Source: Bacteroidales bacterium
GTDB taxonomy: Bacteria > Bacteroidota > Bacteroidia > Bacteroidales > Muribaculaceae
Reading direction: 5' to 3'
NCBI GenBank assembly: GCA_014800795.1
Contig: JAAVFL010000035.1
Location: forward strand, 103,981-167,980
DNA length: 64,000 nt
The translations under genes and the position numbers were made by a program. Positions 1 through 7,717 of this stretch are shown in pieces (position 1 is the stretch's first letter; each line of letters starts with the position of its first letter). Under the pieces are notes generated by a model that saw only the letters and a program-made list of their open reading frames with translations, was not told the origin of the DNA and did not search any database.

Positions 1-2290
1 CGTTGAACTCTACGAAATCATTTACATATGAGCCTCCTACGAATGATGAAAGCGTAGAGTTCACCGCATCCATGTCAAGTCCCATCATTTTGATCTTGTC
101 ACGGTTCATGGTTATACGGTACTGGGGAATAGTTCCTTCATACAGTGACTGAACCGAGGCTATGGCAGGATCCTTATCAGCGGCATCTTTAATTGCAGTC
201 AGAGCTGTCATAAGTCCGTCTGCTCCCTGTGAGTTTATATCGAGAAGCTGCATCTGGAGTCCCGAAGTCATACCGAGTCCCGGTATAGCGGGTGGATTCA
301 GGGCAAACACTTCGGCTTCCTGAATGGATGCCGCCTTTTCGTTGAAGCGCCTCATTATGGCATCTACACTATGGTCCTTCCCCTTACGTTCGTTCCACGG
401 TTTGAGCATCACGAACATTGACCCGAGGTTACTGCCGGAGCCTCCCGCCATGAATGAGAATCCCGACATCTCTATCACGTCATCGACCTCCGGCATGTCC
501 GTAAGTATTTTGCTTACTTCTGCAACTACCTTATCCGTGCGGTCAACGGATGCGCCGGTGGGGAGCTGGACCGATGCCATGAAATAGCCCATATCCTCTT
601 CGGGAATATAGCTGGTAGGCCATTTTATGAATCCCCAGAATGCAACCACGCATAGAACAACATATATGCCGATAGCTACTACAGGGCGTTTCAGGAATTT
701 ACCTATAGCTTTTGAATAGAAGTCAAGTGCATGTCCCCATCCGGTATTGAACCAGCGGAAAAGGAAGAATTTCGACGGTTTGCTCTTACGTAGGAACAAG
801 GCGCACATCGCCGGAGTGAAGGTGAGGGCGTTGAAGCCGGAAAATGCTGTAGATACGGCGATAGTAAGCGCGAACTGTTTGTACAGTTCACCTGTGATGC
901 CGGATATGAAAGCTGTAGGAATGAATACCGACAGAAGCACAAGCACTTCGCCGATAACAGGTCCCTGAAGTTCGACCATCGCTTTCTCGGCTGCCTGCCG
1001 GGGATTGAGCTTCCCCTCGTCAACAATGCGCGCGCAGTCCTCCACCACCACTATCGCATCATCGACGACAATGGCTATCGCCAGCACAAGCCCAAACAGA
1101 GTAAGCGTATTGAGAGTGAATCCCATAAGCTTCATCACGGCGAAAGTAGCGATTAGCGAGACCGGTATCGTGAGCATTGGTATTATCACAGCCCTCCAGC
1201 TCTGGAGGAAGAAGAGGATCACAATCATCACGATAAGTGTTGTCTCTACGAATGTCACCAAAACCTCGTCAATAGAAGCTGACACGAAGTCGGTAGTATT
1301 CATAAGAATACGGTAATGTACTCCCGGCGGGAAATAAGGCTCGAGATTTTCAAGTTCGTTTTCAACCTCATGTGCCACATCAAGTGCATTCGCATCGGAG
1401 CGCTGATAGATGCCTATAAGTCCGGCTTCCTTTCCGGATACTCTCGAGATGTTGCCGTAACTTTCGCTACCGAGCTCAACCTTGGCAATGTCGCGCAGAC
1501 GCAGCATACTGCCGTTGTCGCCGGAGCGCACGATGATATTTCCGAATTCCTCGGCTGTTACGAGGCGTCCGGGCGATGAGAGAGTGAATTCGAACGGGGC
1601 CGGATTTTTGACGGGTTCACTGCCGACAGAACCTGCCGACACCTCCATATTCTGGGATTTGATTGCCGAAATCACATCTTCAGGAGTGATGTCGCGCATC
1701 CGCATAAGGTCGGGATCCATCCATACGCGCATGCTGTATTCTCCTGCACCGAAAGCGCTGGCTCCACCTACACCGTCGAGGCGCGACAGTGCGTCGACAA
1801 TGTGGAGCTGGGCGTAATTGGTAAGGTATAGCGCGTCGTATCGCTCAGGATCGTCACTTTCGAGAACTACGAACAGAAGTATGCTTGTACTTTCGGAGTT
1901 GACAGTCACTCCCTGTTCGGTAACGGCAGAAGGCAGGCGTGAACTTGCCTGACTGACAAGATTCTGAACCTTAACTGTCGCGTCATCGAGGTCCACATCG
2001 TTTCTGAAGGTAATGGTTAGGCTGTATGAACCGTCGTTGCCGGAATTTGAACTCATGTAAAGCATTCCCTCAACACCGTTCACACTCTCCTCAATGGGCG
2101 CTCCTATCGTTTCCGCCACAGTCTTTGCATTAGCTCCCGGGTATGTGGCTGATACTCTTACGGTGGGGGGAGTTATATCGGGATATTGGGCTATAGGGAG
2201 TGTCTTGACCGTAACAATACCCACAAGCAACATAAGTATCGCCAGCACAGTGGCGAAAATCGGGCGGTCTATGAAAAATCTTGAAAACAT
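1..2290 (-). CDS. RND multidrug efflux pump, inner-membrane subunit (AcrB/MexB type), 3' end outside the window
   Basis: Proton-driven inner-membrane pump that works with the adaptor and outer-membrane channel encoded just upstream. The first residues read MFSRFFIDRPIFATVLAI, the classic start of the HAE1 family, with TM1 beginning near residue 10. The TM4 proton-relay motif VVDDAIVVVED is present with paired aspartates at about residues 410-411, matching Asp407/Asp408 of AcrB. About 763 residues are visible; the family is usually about 1,040, so roughly the last quarter lies left of base 1. It starts 32 bases after the adaptor stop codon, so one operon. Substrate cannot be told from sequence. 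The frame is open throughout the visible part. Confidence 0.95.
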   Translation of the reverse strand, partial: MFSRFFIDRPIFATVLAILMLLVGIVTVKTLPIAQYPDITPPTVRVSATYPGANAKTVAETIGAPIEESVNGVEGMLYMSSNSGNDGSYSLTITFRNDVDLDDATVKVQNLVSQASSRLPSAVTEQGVTVNSESTSILLFVVLESDDPERYDALYLTNYAQLHIVDALSRLDGVGGASAFGAGEYSMRVWMDPDLMRMRDITPEDVISAIKSQNMEVSAGSVGSEPVKNPAPFEFTLSSPGRLVTAEEFGNIIVRSGDNGSMLRLRDIAKVELGSESYGNISRVSGKEAGLIGIYQRSDANALDVAHEVENELENLEPYFPPGVHYRILMNTTDFVSASIDEVLVTFVETTLIVMIVILFFLQSWRAVIIPMLTIPVSLIATFAVMKLMGFTLNTLTLFGLVLAIAIVVDDAIVVVEDCARIVDEGKLNPRQAAEKAMVELQGPVIGEVLVLLSVFIPTAFISGITGELYKQFALTIAVSTAFSGFNALTFTPAMCALFLRKSKPSKFFLFRWFNTGWGHALDFYSKAIGKFLKRPVVAIGIYVVLCVVAFWGFIKWPTSYIPEEDMGYFMASVQLPTGASVDRTDKVVAEVSKILTDMPEVDDVIEMSGFSFMAGGSGSNLGSMFVMLKPWNERKGKDHSVDAIMRRFNEKAASIQEAEVFALNPPAIPGLGMTSGLQMQLLDINSQGADGLMTALTAIKDAADKDPAIASVQSLYEGTIPQYRITMNRDKIKMMGLDMDAVNSTLSSFVGGSYVNDFVEFN

Positions 2291-2322
2291 CTTTTTCCGG
2301 TTTTGAGGGTAAATTTGTTACA

Positions 2323-3450
2323 CTATCTCGCACTCTCCACGGGGTCCACTGCCATACCGTCGCGCACTTTTATCATGGCGCGGGTAATATAGCGGTCGGT
2401 CGGAGTCAGTCCTGAGGTTACGATTCTGAGTGAATCGCGGTACACCTGTCCTGTCTCTATAGGTGTATACACAACTTTGTTAGAATCGTTGACAATATAT
2501 ACATATTTTCCGAGCTGATCGGTGCCGATAGCGGCATCCTTAATAATAACAGCATGAGGTTCAACCTTATATGGCAGATCTACAAGAGCGTACATTCCGT
2601 TTCTTAGTTCGTCGCGCGGATTCTCGACTGCAACTTTGAGTTCTACAGTTCCCGTGGCTTTCTGAACATTCGGGGCCTGATACGAAAGTTTGCCGACATA
2701 TGTACCCGAGATGCTGTCGCCGAAATTAACAGGTATATGGCTATAGTCAACGTCAGAGCCTTGCGCGGTCTGCGTCATTTCCATAAACCGGTCGTCCTCT
2801 ACGGAAAATACTGCACTCACTTTCCGGTCGTCGTACAGGCGCGTAAGTGTCACCGGCGATCCTTCGCCTGCCACATAATCGCCTACGTTATAGTCGGGGG
2901 CAGCGATCCTGCCTTCGAACGGGGCGGTGACCGTGCAGTAGCCGAGCATCATTTTTGCGGTTGTTACAGCGGCCTGGGCGCTTTTAACGCTGGCTTCGCT
3001 CTGGTGGAGGCTGCTTTCTGCCTGTTCCACATCCATCTTCGATACGGCATCGCTTTCGAGCGCTTTTTTCATCGCCTCATAGTGTTTTGCGTTGTATTCG
3101 TTTTGGGAGATTGCAGATGAGAGCTGTGCCTCAGCTTCATTGACTTTCGCACGATACGGGGTATTTTCGATTGTGAAAAGCGGAGCTCCCGAGCGCACGA
3201 TCTCGCCGTCGGTGAAGTGTTTCCCTACAATATATCCGCTTACGCGCGCCACAACATCGGTAGAATTATCCGATGAGAGATATGCGGGATAACTCTGGTA
3301 AAGGACTATAGAATCAACCGTAGGGCGTTCAACGTTAACGCGGAGTAATGGTCCGGCAGAGTCGGCCTCAGTCTTTTTCGACTGACACGATACCATTATT
3401 GATGTCACCGAGATAAGCATCAGTGTACTCAGGCTGTGTATTGTTTTCAT
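2323..3450 (-). CDS. RND efflux adaptor (membrane fusion protein), lipoprotein
   Basis: 375-residue periplasmic adaptor linking the RND pump to the outer-membrane channel. A lipoprotein signal peptide ends in the lipobox MVSC (Cys22). A biotinyl-lipoyl-like half precedes an alpha-helical hairpin (about residues 95-160, rich in Ala, Gln and Glu), followed by the second lipoyl half (VTAPFEGRIAAPDYNVGDYV) and beta-barrel domains, which is the HlyD/AcrA order. The start codon lies inside the 3' end of the upstream channel gene: the two reading frames overlap by 83 bases, so translation is probably coupled. The lipobox position supports Met1; an internal Met at residue 11 is the only close alternative. 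The specific AcrA or MexA orthologue cannot be assigned. Confidence 0.93.
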   Translation of the reverse strand: MKTIHSLSTLMLISVTSIMVSCQSKKTEADSAGPLLRVNVERPTVDSIVLYQSYPAYLSSDNSTDVVARVSGYIVGKHFTDGEIVRSGAPLFTIENTPYRAKVNEAEAQLSSAISQNEYNAKHYEAMKKALESDAVSKMDVEQAESSLHQSEASVKSAQAAVTTAKMMLGYCTVTAPFEGRIAAPDYNVGDYVAGEGSPVTLTRLYDDRKVSAVFSVEDDRFMEMTQTAQGSDVDYSHIPVNFGDSISGTYVGKLSYQAPNVQKATGTVELKVAVENPRDELRNGMYALVDLPYKVEPHAVIIKDAAIGTDQLGKYVYIVNDSNKVVYTPIETGQVYRDSLRIVTSGLTPTDRYITRAMIKVRDGMAVDPVESAR

Positions 3451-4933
3451 AATCGTTAATGCTTGTATTTGTTGTATCGTTGATAATGCTGTATGATATC
3501 TTCACTCCGTATGTGTCGGCATTGAATCCGCCACCGAGAGCTTCGTAAAGAGTTACTAACGAATTAAGTGCTTTTCCACGGGCTGATATCTGCTCCTGTT
3601 CGGCCGACAACAGATTCATCTGCTCAGTTACTACTTCGAGCATGGGACTCAGAGAGTTTTTATATCGGTCGATCGCCAGATTTACGGCTTCCCCGGCATA
3701 ATGAAGAATATTGTTGATTTCATCGAGATACATTAGCGAAAAGTTATAGCTCGCTATAGCGTTATCGGTTTCCTGAAAAGCGTTGGCTACCGTAAGGTTG
3801 TAATTTTCGATGCCGAGCTGCATCTGTTCGCGGGCATTTGCGAGACTGTATTTGCGCGATAATCCGTCGAATAGGGTCCATGACAGCGTCGGTGCCACGG
3901 TATATGTGACCGATCGCCGCGTGAATAGATCTCCGAGATTGCGGGCCGATGTTCCGACGCTTCCCTCTATTACGAGTGTCGGTAAAAAATCTTTTTTGGC
4001 AATGCCTATTTGTGTGGCATAGGCGGCAAGTTCCTGCTCGGCCTCCACGATATCAGGCCTTCTTCGCAGGAGTTCTGCGGGCACACCGGTAGCGATAAGC
4101 TGATAACAGTCGGGCAGAGGAGCCGGCTCCATCAGTTTTTCGCGGAGTTCAGTGCTGAATGATCCGGTAAGCACTTCGAGAGCATTTATGGCCGCATTTA
4201 TAGAATATTTATATTGCGGAATTGACGACAGGGTGGTATAATAGTTCTCCTGTGCCTGGTCTACATCAAGTTTCGAGGCAAGTTCCGCTTCGAAACGGGC
4301 GCGTGCCAGAGTGACGGTTTTCTGCTGGCTTTCAGTATGTGATTCCGCTAATGATAGCTGTCCCTGCAAAGTGCGCAGATTGAAATAGGTGGATGCGACC
4401 TGTGCGCAAAGGCTTACCATGGCTCCGGCATATTCGGCCCGGGAGGCGTTGTAAGAAGCGCGTTTTGACTTCACCCCGTCGGCAATCTTTCCGAAAAGAT
4501 CTATTTCCCAACTTGCATTAAGGCCGGCATTGAAGCCGCTTGTTATCGTAGGCGTTGTAGTCGGAACCCTCATGGCTCCACTTGTCTGGCTCTTGCTCCA
4601 GCCGGCTTGCAGGCCTACTGACGGATACCATTGGCTCTGAGCCTGTTTCATTGTGTTACGGGCTATCTCTGTTCGGTGCAGAGCCATCGCGACATTGTAG
4701 TTGTTGCTCAGAGCGAGTGAAATGAGTGAGTCGAGAGTGGCATCGTTAAAGCTTTTCCACCATACGTCTGATGCCGCCGGGATATCCTGCGTCATCGGCG
4801 GGGTGTATGTCCAATTTTCCGGTAATGAGTCTCCTGTAACACGGGGTGTGTCACTATCCTGATGCGATTGTGCAGCCGTAGATACAAAGTAGCATCCCAA
4901 TGAAATAGCGAGGAACGTTAGTCGCTGAAACAT
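3368..4933 (-). CDS. Outer-membrane efflux channel (TolC/OprM, NodT family)
   Basis: 521-residue outer-membrane factor completing the RND system. It has an N-terminal signal sequence, then the two OEP repeats with long helices. Family signatures include SWEIDLFGKIADGVKSKRAS, the motif GVPAELLRRRPDIVEAEQEL and SWTLFDGL. OprM relatives normally end soon after the LYEALGGG motif; here about 48 further polar residues follow, and their coding bases overlap the adaptor gene start by 83. Whether the protein is lipidated is unclear: there is a Cys at residue 14, but the context SLGC is a poor lipobox. It is the first gene of the operon; a -7-like element (CAAATTTA on the plus strand, 5005-5012) is a weak promoter candidate. 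Confidence 0.93.
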   Translation of the reverse strand: MFQRLTFLAISLGCYFVSTAAQSHQDSDTPRVTGDSLPENWTYTPPMTQDIPAASDVWWKSFNDATLDSLISLALSNNYNVAMALHRTEIARNTMKQAQSQWYPSVGLQAGWSKSQTSGAMRVPTTTPTITSGFNAGLNASWEIDLFGKIADGVKSKRASYNASRAEYAGAMVSLCAQVASTYFNLRTLQGQLSLAESHTESQQKTVTLARARFEAELASKLDVDQAQENYYTTLSSIPQYKYSINAAINALEVLTGSFSTELREKLMEPAPLPDCYQLIATGVPAELLRRRPDIVEAEQELAAYATQIGIAKKDFLPTLVIEGSVGTSARNLGDLFTRRSVTYTVAPTLSWTLFDGLSRKYSLANAREQMQLGIENYNLTVANAFQETDNAIASYNFSLMYLDEINNILHYAGEAVNLAIDRYKNSLSPMLEVVTEQMNLLSAEQEQISARGKALNSLVTLYEALGGGFNADTYGVKISYSIINDTTNTSINDYENNTQPEYTDAYLGDINNGIVSVEKD

Positions 4934-5004
4934 ATAATTATAAATATTTAAAATCCCTTATAATGCAAAGTATGAACTTCCTTCTGAAGCTTTCTTTATT
5001 AGAA

Positions 5005-5012
5005 CAAATTTA
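5005..5012 (-). promoter_or_regulatory. Possible promoter -7 element of the RND efflux operon
   Basis: On the minus strand this reads TAAATTTG, an exact match to the Bacteroidetes TAnnTTTG element, about 70 bases before the channel gene start. No TTTG is visible at the expected -33 distance, so this is a candidate only. Confidence 0.35.
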
Positions 5013-5060
5013 AAAGAACTTTAGTTGTAGCCATATAACTTCAATCTCCGAAAAAATAGT

Positions 5061-5068
5061 TATCTTTG
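5061..5068 (+). promoter_or_regulatory. Promoter -7 element of the restriction-modification operon
   Basis: TATCTTTG matches TAnnTTTG exactly. It ends only five bases before the methyltransferase ATG at 5074, so transcription from it would begin at or within a base or two of the start codon, giving a leaderless or nearly leaderless mRNA. No clear -33 TTTG is visible. Confidence 0.5.
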
Positions 5069-5073
5069 CATTT

Positions 5074-5973
5074 ATGAAGCCAATGATAAAATATAGAGGA
5101 GGCAAATCCAGAGAAATTCCGTATATTCTTCCCTATATACCTGAATTTCAGGGAAGATATATCGAACCATTCTTCGGAGGAGGAGCTATGTATTTTCACC
5201 TTGAGCCGCACAGAGCCGTTATTAACGACATAAATCCACAATTGATAGACTTTTATCGGGGTGTCAGGGATAACTATGAGCAGTTAAGGCATGAACTGGA
5301 TATTCTTGAGGTTCTTTACACTGCCAATCGCGCGGAGTTCGACCGTCTGAAAGCGGCGACACCGCAGGATAGGGTTCCGGATGCTAACGAAGAGCTGTAC
5401 TATCGTATCAGGGCCATGTTCAACAACAAGGTTGAAAAGGAATTTTCAGATGCGGCGATCTATTATTTTATCAACAAGACTTCATATTCAGGAATGATCA
5501 GATACAACGCCCGTGGAGAGTTCAATGTACCTTTCGGACGTTATAAAAGTATAAACACCTCTGCGGTTACCGAGAATCATAGCCGTCTGTTGCAACGCAC
5601 AGAGGTTTGCAATGAGGATTACGCGGCAATATTCAACCGTTGTAATCACGACGATTTTCTGTTTCTTGACCCGCCATATGACTGCATCTTTTCAGATTAT
5701 GGGAATGAAGACTATCGTGGCGGGTTTAATGAAGATAGTCACAGACGGCTGGCGGAGGACTTTCATAATCTGCCATGCAGAGCATTGATGGTCATCGGGA
5801 GTACTCCGCTGACTGAGGAACTCTATGGCGCTGAAATCGTGCATGCATATGGGAAAAACTATTCTGTAAACATACGCAACCGATTCAAGGCTTCGACTAC
5901 CCATATACTGGTGACCAATTATGATCTTGGGCACGTTGAGCCTCGACAGATGTTGAACAGGCAGCCTCGGTAA
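5074..5973 (+). CDS. D12-class (Dam/DpnM-like) adenine-N6 DNA methyltransferase
   Basis: 299-residue modification enzyme that transfers a methyl group from AdoMet to adenine-N6. The D12 class order is clear: an N-terminal KYRGGKSREI segment, AdoMet motif I (IEPFFGGGAMYFHL), then catalytic motif IV DPPYD with Asp at about residue 199. The endonuclease gene follows 40 bases downstream on the same strand and is the obvious partner. If the partner cuts GGATC, a Dam-type enzyme acting on the palindromic GATC core would protect both strands with one protein. This is an inference from the family. The target sequence cannot be read from the gene. Confidence 0.93.
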   Translation: MKPMIKYRGGKSREIPYILPYIPEFQGRYIEPFFGGGAMYFHLEPHRAVINDINPQLIDFYRGVRDNYEQLRHELDILEVLYTANRAEFDRLKAATPQDRVPDANEELYYRIRAMFNNKVEKEFSDAAIYYFINKTSYSGMIRYNARGEFNVPFGRYKSINTSAVTENHSRLLQRTEVCNEDYAAIFNRCNHDDFLFLDPPYDCIFSDYGNEDYRGGFNEDSHRRLAEDFHNLPCRALMVIGSTPLTEELYGAEIVHAYGKNYSVNIRNRFKASTTHILVTNYDLGHVEPRQMLNRQPR

Positions 5974-6013
5974 CCTTACCCTAATCTTTACGCATTTGAA
6001 CCCGAAGAAAGAT

Positions 6014-7693
6014 ATGGCAACCATTGATAGCAGACTTCTTTTCGTAACTACCTCTCCGCGCTCTCCCGAAAAAATGATTCCGGAGATTGAGCTGCTTGAC
6101 CGTTACTTCAACGGTCAGGAGTGGAATCATGCGACTCAGGTTGCTTTTATGAGTGTTTTGAGAAATGAAGATTTCTTTCAGGGTTCAGGAGCCAAGGATC
6201 CGGCGTTCAGTGCAAGAGACCGTATAAACCGCGGACCTAAATCGTTAGGCTTTGTAAATCTCAAGCCTACGGTTTCGCTTACTCCGGCAGGCATGAGATT
6301 CATTTCATCGGAGTTTCCGGGAGAAGTACTTCTCAGGCAGATGCTGAAATTTCAGATACCGTCGCCATACCATAAGCCGTCTGCATCCGCTGCAAAATTC
6401 AATGTAAGACCGTTCCTCGAGATTCTACGCCTTGTCAGGGTGCTTGAAAAACTTCGTTTCGATGAATTGCGTATAATTGCTCTTCAGCTTACTGACTGGC
6501 ATAGCTTTGAATATATAGTTCATAAAATTCATGATTTCCGTAATGCGAAAATACATAATACAGGAAATTATCGGGTTTTTGCTGAAAAATATCTCGAAAA
6601 CGAGCTGCGCAATATATTTGCCGACCGTATAGAAGTCGGGAATGTGAAAACAAGGGAAAATGCTGACACCTCCGTAGCTAATTTTCTTGCGACTCAAGCA
6701 CGTAACACCCGCGACTATGCCGATGCCTTTTTCCGTTATCTCAGAGCTACAGGTTTGGTGGCGGTATCGCATATCGGAAAATCACTGACCATAGTTCCCG
6801 AACGCATTGAAGAGGTTGACTATATTCTAAATACAATTCCTCGCGATGCCTTTGCGTTTAAAGATGAGATCAGTTATAGCCATTATCTTGGCGACGATAC
6901 TATTCCGGAATTGCTCCCGGACAACAGGGAGTATATATCCGGACGTATATCCAGGGAGTTCCCTGACATTGTAACTGACCGTAATGCGGATGCCGTTACA
7001 TTGAGAAAACGTTATGCGTCGTTGCTTCTGAAGCGAAAGAGCAGAACAATGGCCCGGCTGATCGATAGTCTGAAAAATTACTCGGAATATGACGATATCC
7101 AGATGATATTCGACCGCATTGTTGATAAGAAGATATATGATGCGCCGTTAATGCTGGAGTGGAATACCTGGCGTGCCATGACGATGATTGACGGAGGCGA
7201 TATTGCCGCAAATCTCAAATTCGATGATTATGGCAATCCCATGTGTACAGCTCAGGGAAATATGCCTGATATAGTCTGCGATTACGGAGATTTTATGGTG
7301 TGTGTGGAGGTTACAATGCAGTCGGGACAGCGTCAGTTTGAAACCGAGCATGAAAGTGTGCTGAGACATCTTGGAAAATTGAAAGTATCAAGTGACCGAC
7401 CGTGCTATACTCTTTTTATCGCCCCTGATATCAATCCATCGTGCATAACTTATTTTTATACGATGCACCATGTTAATTTAGCTCTCTACGGTGGAACATC
7501 CGTGATAGTTCCGTTGCCGCTCGGATTGTTCCGCCATTTGCTTGCCCGGAGTTTTTCAGGGCATGTTAAGGTCACTCCCCGGCATATAAGATCGATTTTC
7601 GATATGTCAATGAAATATGCGATGGCGAGTGACAATGAACAGGAATGGTTTAACCGGCTGTGCGATGAGGTGCAGCACATTTTTTCAGCTTGA
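6014..7693 (+). CDS. Type IIS restriction endonuclease, AlwI family (AlwI/PleI/MlyI/N.BstNBI relatives)
   Basis: 559-residue endonuclease. I place the start at ATG 6014, preceded by a purine-rich GAAGAAAGA, rather than at a TTG six codons upstream. The C-terminal half carries the AlwI family core: LMLEWNTWRAMTMIDGG, then PDIVCDYGDF with Asp419, then VEVTM with Glu432, then GQRQFETEHESVLRHLG. The D...E-V-T arrangement is the variant PD-(D/E)xK site of this family, which replaces Lys with Thr. Members recognise short asymmetric sites such as GGATC or GAGTC and cut a few bases to one side; the exact site here is unknown. The N-terminal half is expected to bind DNA. It forms an operon with the methyltransferase and stops 24 bases before the dnaG ATG. 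Confidence 0.88.
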   Translation: MATIDSRLLFVTTSPRSPEKMIPEIELLDRYFNGQEWNHATQVAFMSVLRNEDFFQGSGAKDPAFSARDRINRGPKSLGFVNLKPTVSLTPAGMRFISSEFPGEVLLRQMLKFQIPSPYHKPSASAAKFNVRPFLEILRLVRVLEKLRFDELRIIALQLTDWHSFEYIVHKIHDFRNAKIHNTGNYRVFAEKYLENELRNIFADRIEVGNVKTRENADTSVANFLATQARNTRDYADAFFRYLRATGLVAVSHIGKSLTIVPERIEEVDYILNTIPRDAFAFKDEISYSHYLGDDTIPELLPDNREYISGRISREFPDIVTDRNADAVTLRKRYASLLLKRKSRTMARLIDSLKNYSEYDDIQMIFDRIVDKKIYDAPLMLEWNTWRAMTMIDGGDIAANLKFDDYGNPMCTAQGNMPDIVCDYGDFMVCVEVTMQSGQRQFETEHESVLRHLGKLKVSSDRPCYTLFIAPDINPSCITYFYTMHHVNLALYGGTSVIVPLPLGLFRHLLARSFSGHVKVTPRHIRSIFDMSMKYAMASDNEQEWFNRLCDEVQHIFSA

Positions 7694-7717
7694 ATATTCG
7701 GGTACTATAATATATTG

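Noticed and set aside
5074..7693. R-M pair as part of a larger mobile island or defence cluster
   Set aside because: Flanked at once by efflux and dnaG genes, with no integrase, repeats or other defence genes visible.
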